From: Qipengyuania sp. S6317L1
GTDB taxonomy: Bacteria; Pseudomonadota; Alphaproteobacteria; Sphingomonadales; Sphingomonadaceae
Length of the DNA stretch: 64,000 nucleotides
Assembly: GCF_023015615.1 (NCBI RefSeq)
Contig: NZ_JALKAJ010000005.1
Coordinates: forward strand, 372,001-436,000
Reading direction: 5' to 3'
In this document: positions 17,571 to 26,663 of the stretch, piece after piece
Layout of the letters: each line of letters begins with the position of its first letter
Position numbering within the stretch: position 1 is the first letter of the stretch
The notes under the pieces: generated by a model
Database searches by the model: none
Told to the model about the DNA's origin: nothing
The model's input: the letters and a program-made list of their open reading frames with translations, nothing else
Translations under genes and position numbers: made by a program

Positions 17571-20500
17571 ATGGCAACTTGGCGCTTTGCGATCGACCGT
17601 GGGGGAACCTTTACCGACGTTGTGGCCTCAACGCCCGGCGGCCTGCTCGTGACCGACAAGCTACTGTCCGAAAATCCCGACCACTATGCCGATGCCGCAA
17701 GCGAGGCGGTGCGACGCCTTATGAAGCGCCACGGCGATGCGCCGATTGCAGAGCTTCGCATCGGGACGACAGTTGCAACCAACGCCCTGCTCGAACGCAA
17801 GGGCGAGCGGCTCGCTCTGGCAATCACGCGCGGTTTTGGTGACGCGCTCAGGATCGGGACACAGGCGCGGCCCGATATCTTTGCGCGGCACATCATCCTG
17901 CCTGAACAACTGCCCGAAACCGTCATCGAGGTGGCAGAGCGTGTGGGCGTTGATGGCGAGGTCCTGACCCCTCTTGATGAAGAGGCCGCGCGCGCCGATT
18001 TCATCATGCTGCGCGACGAGGGTTTCGATGCGATCGCCATCGTCCTCATGCACGGCTGGAAGTATCGCGATCACGAAACCCGGCTGGCGACAATCGCCCG
18101 CGAGCTTGGCTTTGCGCAAGTAAGCGTCAGCCACGAGGTCGCACCGCTCATAAAGCTTGTTCCGCGCGGCGATACGACGGTCGTGGACGCTTATCTCTCT
18201 CCGGTGTTGAAACGATACACCGATACGTTGCAAGCCCAATTGCCCGATGCGGATGCGGTGCGTTTCATGCAGTCCAATGGCGGCCTTGCAGAGGTGGGCG
18301 CCTTCCGGGGCAAGGATGCCATCCTCTCAGGGCCAGCGGGAGGCGTTGTCGGCATGGTCGCAGCAAGCGAGCCATTGGGCCACACAAAGCTCATCGGCTT
18401 CGACATGGGCGGGACCAGCACCGATGTCGCGCATTACGGCGGCGAATACGAGCTAACCGGTGACAGCGTGGTTGCCGGTGTTCGTGTCGCGGCCCCGATG
18501 ATGCAAATCCACACGGTTGCCGCAGGCGGAGGCTCGATCTGCGAATTTGACGGCGCGCGCTTCCGAGTCGGCCCGCACAGCGCGGGCGCCGATCCTGGCC
18601 CTGCTTGCTATCGCAAGGGCGGGCCGCTTACCGTTACCGACTGCAATCTGTTTCTGGGCCGGATAGACCCGGCCTTCTTCCCTAGCGTGTTTGGCCCCGA
18701 TGGGGATGAACCGCTCGACCCCGAAGCCGCGTGCGCCGCATTGCAAGACGTTGCAGACGCGCTTCCCGAACCCAAACCTTTGGACGAGATCGCCGAAGGT
18801 TTCCTCGCCATCGCAGTCGACAATATGGCCAATGCCATTCGCAAGATTTCGGTCGCGCGTGGCCATGACGTAACCGAATATGCGCTCGCCTGTTTTGGCG
18901 GGGCAGGGGGGCAGCACGCCTGCAAGGTCGCCGATGAATTGGGGATAGAGACGGTGCTCGTCCACCCGCTTGCCGGCATCCTCTCCGCTTTCGGCATCGG
19001 CCTTGCCCCCGTCAAGGCCATCCGCGAGGTCAGCCTTGTGCAGCCCTTGGGCGACAGCTTCGAAAGCGCACTCACCGAGCTTGAGGATGAGGCGCGCAGA
19101 GCCCTTTACGATCAAGGAATTGAGGAAAGCGCGATTGCAATCGTCCCTCGCGCACGGTTGCGCTTTGAGGGAAGCGATTCCCTGCTCACCGTCGATTGCG
19201 GCGATGCGGCACAAATGGATAAAGCGTTCCGCAAACTCCACCGCCAGCAATTCGGATACACCGACGACAAGGCCGCGATCATCCTCGAAGCTTTAAGCGT
19301 CGAGGCGAGCGGCACTGCGGGCGGATTGGGCAACCTTGATGCTGCGCCAGAGCCCGTGAACGCCGAACCTTCCGGCGATTGGCGCACATTCGAACGCGCG
19401 GCGCTTTCGCAAGGGCAGGTCGTGGCCGGTCCCGCGCTTGTCATTGATCCGGGGTCAACCACCGTGATCGAAGAGGGTTGGCAGGCCGAAATGGCCAAGG
19501 ATGCAAGCCTCATCCTCACCCGCCACGTTCCGCTTGAGCGGGAACAGGCGGCGGGCACGAGCGTCGATCCCGTCCGGCTCGAAATCTTCAACAACCTGTT
19601 TATGGCCATCGCAGAGGAAATGGGGGTGGTGCTGCAATCCACCGCGACCTCTGTAAACATCAAGGAGCGGCTCGATTTCTCCTGCGCTCTGTTCGATGCA
19701 AGCGGGAACCTGATCGCCAATGCGCCGCACATACCAGTGCATTTGGGCAGCATGGGCGACAGCGTTGCGCGCGTGATCGAGGCGCGGGGGCCGGACGAAA
19801 ACGGCGCGGCGCGCGATGGCAGAGGCTTTGTTCGCGGCGACGCCTATGTGCTGAACGATCCCTATCGCGGCGGAACGCACCTGCCAGATATCACCGTGAT
19901 CGTGCCCGTATTCTACGGCGATAAGGGCACGGCTCCCGATGCTTTCGTCGCGGCACGGGGCCACCATGCCGATATCGGCGGAATTGCACCCGGCTCCATG
20001 CCCCCTGAAAGCCGAACCATCGAAGAAGAAGGAGTGATGATCGACAATCTCCTGATGGTCGATGCGGGCACATTTCGCGAGGGTGCGGTGCGCGACATTC
20101 TGGCCGCTGCCCAATATCCGGCGCGCAGTCCTGACCGCAACATTTCCGATCTTCGTGCCAAGCTGGCGGCCTGCACGAGGGGGGCGGAATTGCTCACCGC
20201 AGCCGCGCGCGACAGCGGCGCCGAGGTGGTGGCCGCCTATATGGGCCACGTCATCGCCAATGCCGAAGAAAGCGTGCGAAACCTGCTGGACCGGCTTGAG
20301 GACGGCGCGTTCACAACCCGTCTCGACAATGGAGCGCAGGTTCGGGTCGCGATCCGCATCGACCGCGAAAGCCGCTCGGCCGTGTTCGATTTCACCGGAA
20401 CCTCGACGCAATTGCCGGACAATTTCAACGCGCCGCGCTCAATCACGCGCGCCGCCGCGCTTTATGTGCTGCGCACTCTGATCGACGATGCGATCCCGAT

Positions 20501-21125
20501 GAATGACGGGTGCTTGCGGCCCGTCGAACTCATCGTGCCCGAAGGTTCGATGCTGAACCCTGAGCCGGGAGCCGCCGTGGTCGCTGGCAATGTCGAGACG
20601 AGCCAGGCGGTGACTGATACGCTGTTCGCCGCCACCGGCAAACTCGCGCCTGCCCAAGGCACCATGAACAATTTCACCTTCGGAAACGAACGCCACCAAT
20701 ATTACGAAACGATCTGCGGCGGATCGGGCGCAGGGCCAGACCACGACGGGACAAGTGCGGTTCAAACCCACATGACCAATTCGCGCCTGACCGATCCCGA
20801 GATACTGGAGACGCGCCTTCCGGTGCGGCTGGAGGAGTTTTCGATCCGCAGAGGCTCTGGCGGGAAGGGGGCGCATACGGGCGGGGACGGGACCGTGCGG
20901 CGTTTGACTTTCCTTGAGGAAATGCGCGCCAATATGCTCGCCAACCGCAGGGCCGTGCCGCCAAGCGGGCTTGCCGGCGGAAGCGATGCGCAGGCTGGAC
21001 GCAATTGGGTCGAGCGTGCCGATGGCAGCCGCGAAGAGCTCACCGCAACCGACAGCGCCGAAATGGGCGTGGGCGATACATTCGTGATTCTTACGCCGGG
21101 CGGGGGCGGATACGGGAAGGGATAA
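17571..21125 (+). CDS. Fused ATP-dependent 5-oxoprolinase / hydantoinase A-B
   Basis: An 1184-residue protein of the OPLAH type. The N-terminal HyuA half (about 1-690) has both ATPase-fold motifs, [11 protein letters not shown] at the start and [16 protein letters not shown] near 285. The HyuB half (about 695-1184) has [30 protein letters not shown] and the glycine-rich C-terminus. Such enzymes hydrolyse 5-oxoproline to glutamate with ATP, or related cyclic amides. The ATG at 17571 gives the family N-terminus ([12 protein letters not shown]); an in-frame extension to 17490 does not. It opens an operon with DUF969, DUF979 and DUF2891 genes. Confidence 0.93.
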   Translation: MATWRFAIDRGGTFTDVVASTPGGLLVTDKLLSENPDHYADAASEAVRRLMKRHGDAPIAELRIGTTVATNALLERKGERLALAITRGFGDALRIGTQARPDIFARHIILPEQLPETVIEVAERVGVDGEVLTPLDEEAARADFIMLRDEGFDAIAIVLMHGWKYRDHETRLATIARELGFAQVSVSHEVAPLIKLVPRGDTTVVDAYLSPVLKRYTDTLQAQLPDADAVRFMQSNGGLAEVGAFRGKDAILSGPAGGVVGMVAASEPLGHTKLIGFDMGGTSTDVAHYGGEYELTGDSVVAGVRVAAPMMQIHTVAAGGGSICEFDGARFRVGPHSAGADPGPACYRKGGPLTVTDCNLFLGRIDPAFFPSVFGPDGDEPLDPEAACAALQDVADALPEPKPLDEIAEGFLAIAVDNMANAIRKISVARGHDVTEYALACFGGAGGQHACKVADELGIETVLVHPLAGILSAFGIGLAPVKAIREVSLVQPLGDSFESALTELEDEARRALYDQGIEESAIAIVPRARLRFEGSDSLLTVDCGDAAQMDKAFRKLHRQQFGYTDDKAAIILEALSVEASGTAGGLGNLDAAPEPVNAEPSGDWRTFERAALSQGQVVAGPALVIDPGSTTVIEEGWQAEMAKDASLILTRHVPLEREQAAGTSVDPVRLEIFNNLFMAIAEEMGVVLQSTATSVNIKERLDFSCALFDASGNLIANAPHIPVHLGSMGDSVARVIEARGPDENGAARDGRGFVRGDAYVLNDPYRGGTHLPDITVIVPVFYGDKGTAPDAFVAARGHHADIGGIAPGSMPPESRTIEEEGVMIDNLLMVDAGTFREGAVRDILAAAQYPARSPDRNISDLRAKLAACTRGAELLTAAARDSGAEVVAAYMGHVIANAEESVRNLLDRLEDGAFTTRLDNGAQVRVAIRIDRESRSAVFDFTGTSTQLPDNFNAPRSITRAAALYVLRTLIDDAIPMNDGCLRPVELIVPEGSMLNPEPGAAVVAGNVETSQAVTDTLFAATGKLAPAQGTMNNFTFGNERHQYYETICGGSGAGPDHDGTSAVQTHMTNSRLTDPEILETRLPVRLEEFSIRRGSGGKGAHTGGDGTVRRLTFLEEMRANMLANRRAVPPSGLAGGSDAQAGRNWVERADGSREELTATDSAEMGVGDTFVILTPGGGGYGKG

Positions 21126-21130
21126 AGGAC

Positions 21131-21823
21131 ATGAATTATTGGCCCCTCTTGGGGATAGCGCTGGTCATCGTTGGCTTTGCGTTGAAGTTCAATCCGCTGC
21201 TCGTCGTGGTCGGGGCCGCTGTTGCAACGGGGCTCTTGGCCGGACTTGACCTGATCGCGGTGATCGAAGCCTTGGGAAAAGCCTTCAACGATAACCGCTA
21301 TATCTCTGTAACATGGATCATTTTGCCCCTTATCGGCCTGCTTGAACGATACGGGCTGCAACAAAGGGCAAGGGCGGTGATCGAGGGGGTTCGCGGGGCG
21401 ACCATGGGCAAGCTTTTGACCGTTTATCTGCTCTTCCGGCAGTCGACCGCCGCGCTTGGCCTCACCAGTATCGGAGGACATCCTCAGACTGTGCGCCCGC
21501 TGGTGGCCCCGATGGCAGAAGCGGCGGCGGTGAAATCGCACGGGGACCTATCCGAAGACGAACGCGAAAAGGTCAAAGCCATGTCGGCAGCAACCGACAA
21601 TGTTGGCCTTTTCTTTGGTGAAGACATTTTCATGGCTATCGCCTCTATCCTCTTGATCCAGGGGGTTTTTGAAACCTACGGCTATCCCCTGACCCCGCTG
21701 CAATTGTCGGTCTGGGCGATCCCCACCGCGATCTGTGCCTTCATCATCCACGGCTATCGCATCAATGCCCTCGATCGCAGGCTCGCGCAGGTGAGAGCCG
21801 CCAATCAGGAGGCCGCGTCATGA
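21131..21823 (+). CDS. DUF969 membrane protein, putative transporter subunit
   Basis: A 230-residue protein with about six hydrophobic segments, starting MNYWPLLGIALVIVGF. It lies 5 bases after the 5-oxoprolinase stop and overlaps the DUF979 start by four bases. DUF969 and DUF979 proteins occur as adjacent pairs; from memory, these pairs often lie beside pyrrolidone-carboxylate peptidase or 5-oxoproline genes. I infer the pair forms a transporter whose substrate is 5-oxoproline or a close relative. No ATPase or binding protein gene is nearby. Confidence 0.85.
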   Translation: MNYWPLLGIALVIVGFALKFNPLLVVVGAAVATGLLAGLDLIAVIEALGKAFNDNRYISVTWIILPLIGLLERYGLQQRARAVIEGVRGATMGKLLTVYLLFRQSTAALGLTSIGGHPQTVRPLVAPMAEAAAVKSHGDLSEDEREKVKAMSAATDNVGLFFGEDIFMAIASILLIQGVFETYGYPLTPLQLSVWAIPTAICAFIIHGYRINALDRRLAQVRAANQEAAS

Positions 21824-22770
21824 TCTCCTACGAATGGCTCTATGTGCTCCTCGGCGTATTCTTCGTGGTGACATCGCTTCTTAGCTTACGATCACAAAAC
21901 ACTGGAAATGCGTGTTTTTGGGGTCTTCTTTCGATCAGTTTCTTTTTCGGTTCGCATATTGGCGATCTGATGAATGGCCTGATCGTTCTGGGCCTCGTCG
22001 CGATTGCTGCGCTTGGCGGATTGAAACCTTCTGACCCCGAAACCACGACACCGATTGAGCGAGAAGGCTTTTCAAAAACCCTCGGCAACAAATTGTTTTT
22101 ACCAGCTTTAGTGGTTCCCGTGGTGGCCGTTGCAGGGACGCTTCTTTACAATTTTACGCCGCTTGGCGAACTCGGCCTTTTTGCCGAGCGGCAGACCACG
22201 CTCATCCTCTTTTGTGTCGGCGCGATCCTTGGTCTGGGCGGTGCGATTGTCTGGCTGAAACCTCCCGTTTTGGCACCGGCTCAAGAAGGGCGGCGGCTCA
22301 TCGATTCAATTGGCTGGGCTGCGATCCTGCCGCAAATGCTCGCTGCTCTCGGGGCGGTGTTTGCTCTCGCTGGAGTGGGTGAGATCATCGGCGGGATTGC
22401 GGGGGCTGCGATCCCGGAGGGGAGCGTGTTCCTCACCGTGGTCGTCTTCGCGCTTGGCATGGCGCTTTTCACGATGATCATGGGCAACGCCTTCGCCGCC
22501 TTTCCGGTCATGGCGGCAGCGATTGGCATCCCGCTTCTGGTCGAAGGATATGGCGGCAATCCGGCGGTAATCGGAGCGGTTGGCATGCTTGCAGGCTTTT
22601 GCGGGACATTGCTCACCCCGATGGCGGCCAATTTCAACATCGTGCCAGCGGCGCTTCTGGAGCTGAAGGATCAGAACGCTGTCATCCGCCAGCAGGTGGG
22701 GACCGCCGTGCCGCTCTGGTTCTGCAATGTGATCATCATCTACGTGGGGGCATTCTTGCTATGGAATTGA
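21820..22770 (+). CDS. DUF979 membrane protein, putative transporter subunit
   Basis: A 316-residue, highly hydrophobic protein with about nine membrane segments. It is the partner of the preceding DUF969 protein. A conserved-looking glycine-rich stretch, GNAFAAFPVMAAAIGIP, near residue 225 is followed by a second, GFCGTLLTPMAANFNIVPAA; the latter resembles the re-entrant loops of secondary carriers. It overlaps the next gene by 10 bases. Codon use in the first 100 codons is slightly less GC-rich than in its neighbours. Confidence 0.85.
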   Translation: MISYEWLYVLLGVFFVVTSLLSLRSQNTGNACFWGLLSISFFFGSHIGDLMNGLIVLGLVAIAALGGLKPSDPETTTPIEREGFSKTLGNKLFLPALVVPVVAVAGTLLYNFTPLGELGLFAERQTTLILFCVGAILGLGGAIVWLKPPVLAPAQEGRRLIDSIGWAAILPQMLAALGAVFALAGVGEIIGGIAGAAIPEGSVFLTVVVFALGMALFTMIMGNAFAAFPVMAAAIGIPLLVEGYGGNPAVIGAVGMLAGFCGTLLTPMAANFNIVPAALLELKDQNAVIRQQVGTAVPLWFCNVIIIYVGAFLLWN

Positions 22771-23771
22771 GCCTAACGCCTGAAATCGCGTCGAAATTTG
22801 CGCAAATCGCGCTCGGCCATGTGGGTCAGGAATACCCCAATCAGCCCCAACACGCGATGGAGAGCGATACCGATGCCAAGACCCCTCGCGAGCTTCACCC
22901 CGCCTTCTTTGGCAGCTATGACTGGCACTCTTGCGTCCATTCCTGGTGGCTTTTGCTGACCTTACGCCGGCTTTTCCCCACGATTCCTGAAGCGCAGGCA
23001 ATTACGAAACTGGCCGATGCAACTTTGACACAAGAAAAGCTTGCCGCCGAACTTGCCTATTTCGAGCGTCCTTCGGCGCGCGGGTGGGAGAGGCCGTATG
23101 GCTGGGGCTGGCTGCTGTACCTGCACCACGAGGCAGGGCGTCACGAGGATCACGACTGGGCGCGCCACCTTGAGCCTCTGGCACGCCTCATAGCGCAGCG
23201 ATTTGCGCAGCACCTTCCGCTTCTCACCTATCCCATCACCGTGGGCACGCATTTCAACACCGCATTTGCATTGGTGTTGGCGCGCGAGTGGGCGGAGGCG
23301 CGAGATCCGGCGCTGCTTGGTCAGATCGATGCCTTCGCTACCAAGGCTTTTGCCGGAAAACAGGCCTATGCAGGCTGGGAGCCGGGCGGAGATGAATTCG
23401 TCTCACCCGTTCTCACCGCTGCGCTGCTGATGAGCAAGGTCATGCCACCGGCTGATTTTGCGCCCTGGTTCGACGGGCTTGTTGTGTCGAATCGCTGGCT
23501 CGAAAACGAGTGTCATCCCGTCACCGTGTCCGACCGCAGCGATGGGAAGATCGCTCATCTCGATGGGCTGAACCTCAGCCGCGCCTGGTGTCTCAAACGT
23601 ATCGGGCAAATGTTAGCCGAAGATAAGCCGGGCTCTCACGCTGGAACCGCGCTTATCGAAGCGCGTGCCGAGGCGCATCTCAAGGCGGCAATTCAGCATG
23701 TTGCGGGCGATTACATGGGTGAGCATTGGCTCGCGAGCTTTGCCCTGTTGGCGCTTCTCGAGGCGCGATAA
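22761..23771 (+). CDS. DUF2891 protein
   Basis: A 336-residue soluble protein without a signal peptide. The start MELSLTPEIASKFA at 22761 overlaps the DUF979 stop by 10 bases; the longer frame from 22599 lies inside DUF979. Features typical of DUF2891 are HPAFFGSYDWHSCVHSWW near residue 55 and YAGWEPGGDEFVSPVLTAA near 200. The helical repeat layout recalls alpha/alpha-barrel glycosidases, but the activity is unknown. The histidine- and tryptophan-rich N-terminal motif looks like an active site. Its place in this operon suggests an amidase-like or accessory role. Confidence 0.85.
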   Translation: MELSLTPEIASKFAQIALGHVGQEYPNQPQHAMESDTDAKTPRELHPAFFGSYDWHSCVHSWWLLLTLRRLFPTIPEAQAITKLADATLTQEKLAAELAYFERPSARGWERPYGWGWLLYLHHEAGRHEDHDWARHLEPLARLIAQRFAQHLPLLTYPITVGTHFNTAFALVLAREWAEARDPALLGQIDAFATKAFAGKQAYAGWEPGGDEFVSPVLTAALLMSKVMPPADFAPWFDGLVVSNRWLENECHPVTVSDRSDGKIAHLDGLNLSRAWCLKRIGQMLAEDKPGSHAGTALIEARAEAHLKAAIQHVAGDYMGEHWLASFALLALLEAR

Positions 23772-23916
23772 TCGACTTGTATCACTTGTATCTTGCTGTA
23801 AGACGAAAGTTAGCACGTAAGTCGAAATTTAGTTGATTCTTCAAAGGGTTGATATTTACTAGATTTTACACAAGTGCTAATTACACGTTAACCAATGTCC
23901 CCTATTGGGGATAGGT
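23772..23916 (+). promoter_or_regulatory. AT-rich, repeat-rich leader of the DUF11 cluster
   Basis: A 145-base gap far more AT-rich than its surroundings. It contains a tandem CTTGTATC repeat (23775-23791) and two inverted repeat pairs: CACTTGT 23783-23789 with ACAAGTG 23870-23876, and TTAGCAC 23810-23816 with GTGCTAA 23874-23880. A small hairpin (TCCCC 23898-23902, GGGGA 23907-23911) overlaps the ribosome binding site five bases before the ATG at 23917. This looks like the promoter and operator region of the whole five-gene run. Confidence 0.55.
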
Positions 23917-24897
23917 ATGAACACCAAGCCCCTCCTTCGTCCGCTGTTCGCCACGACTGTTTTGGCGACGTTTACCTTTTCCGCTCCGGTTATGGCCGAG
24001 GGCGTCGTTGCAGGTACGCTCATCGAAAACACCGCCACCGCCACCTATGAGGATGGCGAGGGCGAAAAGACGGTGGATTCAAACACCGTAACGGTCACGG
24101 TCGACGAACTGCTCGATGTGACGGTGACCTCGCTTGACGGCGGGCCGGTTGGCACGGCTCCGGGTCAGGCTGTCCTGTCATACGAGGTGACAAACCAGGG
24201 CAATGGTCCAGAGGCGTTCACCTTGATCGCTGATCCGGCGGTTGCGGGAAATGACTTTGACACGGTCGTCGAACTTATCGCCATCGATACCAACGGGAAC
24301 GGCGTTTACGACGACGGGGTCGACGAGATCCTCACCGGTCCTGAAACCACCCCCGAACTCGCAGCTGACGAGGCGGTCACCGTTTTCGTGGTTGTGACAG
24401 TTCCCGGCGATGCCAACGACACCGAAGTAAGCCAGGTCGAGCTTCGCGCTGATGCGGTGACCGGAACCGGCGCACCCGGTGACACATTTGCAGGCGCGGG
24501 CGTTGGCGGCGTGGATGCAATCGTCGGCACCACCGGCGCATCGGCAATTGCCAACGGCTCGCTTGTGATCGGCCTTATCACCGTTGACCTGACGAAAGCG
24601 GTCAGCGTGGTTGATCCGTTCGGCGGCACCGGCGCGGTTCCCGGTTCGGTCGCGACCTTTACAATCAGCGCCGAAGTTGTGGGCGATGGTTCGCTCGACG
24701 CACTCGTCATTACTGACGCCATTCCCGCCGATACGACTTACGTCGCAGGCAGCCTCGCGCTGGATGGCAACCCCCTCACCGATGCCGACGGCGACGATGC
24801 AGGTTCTGCATCCGACGCAGCGGGCATCTCGGTCGATATCGGCACCGTCAATGGCGGTGACACCTACGAAGTGACGTTCGACGTCACGATCGACTGA
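23917..24897 (+). CDS. Secreted DUF11-like subunit 1 with EF-hand-like loop
   Basis: A 326-residue protein. The ATG at 23917 gives a clean signal peptide (cleavage near PVMA-EG). The mature protein is acidic, threonine- and valine-rich and beta-sheet-like. It starts with a short module shared with the third gene (ENTATATYEDGEGEKTVDSN). An EF-hand-like Ca loop (DTNGNGVYDDGVDE) lies at residues 124-137, and the C-terminal DUF11-like module begins DLTKAVSVVDPFGG. It has no anchor or sorting motif. It is first in the surface-protein run and a paralogue of the 25524-26645 product. Confidence 0.8.
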   Translation: MNTKPLLRPLFATTVLATFTFSAPVMAEGVVAGTLIENTATATYEDGEGEKTVDSNTVTVTVDELLDVTVTSLDGGPVGTAPGQAVLSYEVTNQGNGPEAFTLIADPAVAGNDFDTVVELIAIDTNGNGVYDDGVDEILTGPETTPELAADEAVTVFVVVTVPGDANDTEVSQVELRADAVTGTGAPGDTFAGAGVGGVDAIVGTTGASAIANGSLVIGLITVDLTKAVSVVDPFGGTGAVPGSVATFTISAEVVGDGSLDALVITDAIPADTTYVAGSLALDGNPLTDADGDDAGSASDAAGISVDIGTVNGGDTYEVTFDVTID

Positions 24898-24929
24898 TAC
24901 AAATAAATTTAAGGACAAGGACAGGGTCC

Positions 24930-25415
24930 ATGAAAACATTCGCGAAAATCATTGCTGCACCGCTTCTGATCGCATCGGCATCGCTGGGCGTACCGGCGCT
25001 CGCACAAGAAACGCCATCCGTCGTCGTAAGTGGTGATGTCAAACAGGTTGAGGTTTCGACCAACGCTGATGGCGAGGAAGTGACGAACCTCGTTGATATC
25101 GATCTTACCGTGCCGGGCACGCGGCTTGTGTTCCGCACAAATTACGAAAACACGACCTCCGAGGTCATCCGCAACTTCACACTCACCAATCCGATGCACC
25201 CGTCGGTGCGTCTCGCACCTGATGCGGACGAGGATCTGACGGTGTCTGTTGATGGTGGCGACACATGGGGTTCGCTCTCTTCGCTCAGCGTGACCGAAGA
25301 AGACGGGTCAACCCGCACGGCGACCCATGCCGATGTCACTCACGTTCGCTGGACCATTGCGGAAATCCCCGCAGGCGGCAGCGGCCAGGTGCAGATGCCG
25401 GCAGTAATTCGCTGA
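24930..25415 (+). CDS. Short secreted DUF11-like protein
   Basis: A 161-residue protein with a signal peptide (cleavage near PALA-QE). The mature part is a single beta-sandwich-like module of the conserved-repeat/DUF11 type: VPGTRLVFRTNYENTTSEV and, near the C-terminus, DVTHVRWTIAEIPAGGSGQV. I associate this pattern with small exported proteins in sphingomonads. It lies 32 bases after subunit 1 and 108 bases before subunit 3. A minor or connecting subunit of a surface structure is an inference. A ribosome binding site (AAGGACA) precedes the ATG. Confidence 0.78.
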   Translation: MKTFAKIIAAPLLIASASLGVPALAQETPSVVVSGDVKQVEVSTNADGEEVTNLVDIDLTVPGTRLVFRTNYENTTSEVIRNFTLTNPMHPSVRLAPDADEDLTVSVDGGDTWGSLSSLSVTEEDGSTRTATHADVTHVRWTIAEIPAGGSGQVQMPAVIR

Positions 25416-25523
25416 TCTAACGAAATTTTTTAACCAGCTTCGCTTCCTTCAACGGGGGGCAAGCCGCCAAGCCTTGTGGGCGGTAATTTTGACACAGGGC
25501 GCACTCGCAAAGGACCACTTGCA

Positions 25524-26645
25524 ATGAGACAATCTACCCAATTGCTGGGTGCGGTGAGCGCGGTAGCGCTTATTGCCGTGTCCAGCACGCCGGCACTTGC
25601 TGTCGGTACAACAGCTGGGGAGTCGATTACCAACTCGGTAAGCGTCTCCTATCAGGTTGGGAATGACCCCAACACTGAACAAAGCGTCACAGACACGGAC
25701 ACCTTCATCGTCGACCGTGTGATCGACGTGAACGTCAATCTTACCAGCGTGAGCCCCGTAACGGTTGCTCCTGGTGAGGTTCAGGCTGTTCTTGCCTTTG
25801 ACGTAACCAACCTGTCGAACGACACGGTTGACCTTGACCTCTCGACCGTTCTGACGGCCGGAACCGGTGCAAACATCGAAAACATCACGATTTATCGTGA
25901 TCTCAACGGTGACGGCGTGCTTGATCAGGCCGAAATCGACGCTGGTGCGATCACTTTCCTCGACGAAGTGCTCGCTGACGATGGCACGGGCGCTCAAACG
26001 CTTGAAGTTATCGTTGTTGCTGACATCACCACCGATGCGGTCAATGGCGACATCTTCGATATCGTTCTGATTGCTGACGCACACGAAGCCGGCACTGTTG
26101 GTACTCTGGGTGCTGAAATCGACGCAACGGTTGGTGCAAACACCGACGGCATCGACACAGTCCTTGCCGATGGTTCGGGCACGGCTGAAGAAGTGGCCAA
26201 CGCCGGTGATCACTCTGATCTCGGTCAGTTCGAAGTTGCTGGCGCGCTTGTCTCGGTTGTCAAATCGAGCCGCATCATCAGCGATCCAGTGAACGGCGTA
26301 TCGCCTGACGCGAAAGCGATTCCTGGTGCCGTGATCGAATACTGTATTGCTGTTACCAACGCTGCTGGCGCTGCTGATGCAACCGCCGTTAGCGTGAGCG
26401 ATGATCTTCCTGCCGACGTGACCTTCACGGCTGGTTCGGGCATCTTCGTTGATGGTACAGCCACCGTTGACACCTCGGGCGCAATTCCGGTTGCAACCTG
26501 TTCAGGTGGTACAGACGGTGAGGGAACCACCGCTACCTTTACAGCAGGCGGCGGTACTGGCGGTCTCGACCTGATTGCAGGCGACCTGTCAGACATCCCG
26601 GCGAGCACCACCCGCTCGCTCTATTTCCAAGTCACGATCAACTAA
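25524..26645 (+). CDS. Secreted DUF11-like subunit 2 with canonical EF-hand loop
   Basis: A 373-residue protein with a signal peptide (cleavage near PALA-VG). The ATG at 25524, with AGGA before it, was chosen over an upstream in-frame start. The architecture matches subunit 1: an N-terminal module (SITNSVSVSYQVG), an EF-hand-like 12-residue loop DLNGDGVLDQAE at 126-137, and a C-terminal DUF11 module starting VKSSRIISDPVNG. That last module also occurs at the end of the 755-residue protein. Its codons are richer in GCT, GTT and GGT than the neighbours', which may reflect high expression. It is a good candidate for the major subunit. Confidence 0.8.
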   Translation: MRQSTQLLGAVSAVALIAVSSTPALAVGTTAGESITNSVSVSYQVGNDPNTEQSVTDTDTFIVDRVIDVNVNLTSVSPVTVAPGEVQAVLAFDVTNLSNDTVDLDLSTVLTAGTGANIENITIYRDLNGDGVLDQAEIDAGAITFLDEVLADDGTGAQTLEVIVVADITTDAVNGDIFDIVLIADAHEAGTVGTLGAEIDATVGANTDGIDTVLADGSGTAEEVANAGDHSDLGQFEVAGALVSVVKSSRIISDPVNGVSPDAKAIPGAVIEYCIAVTNAAGAADATAVSVSDDLPADVTFTAGSGIFVDGTATVDTSGAIPVATCSGGTDGEGTTATFTAGGGTGGLDLIAGDLSDIPASTTRSLYFQVTIN

Positions 26646-26663
26646 GGTCGGTCGGCTAGGAAT

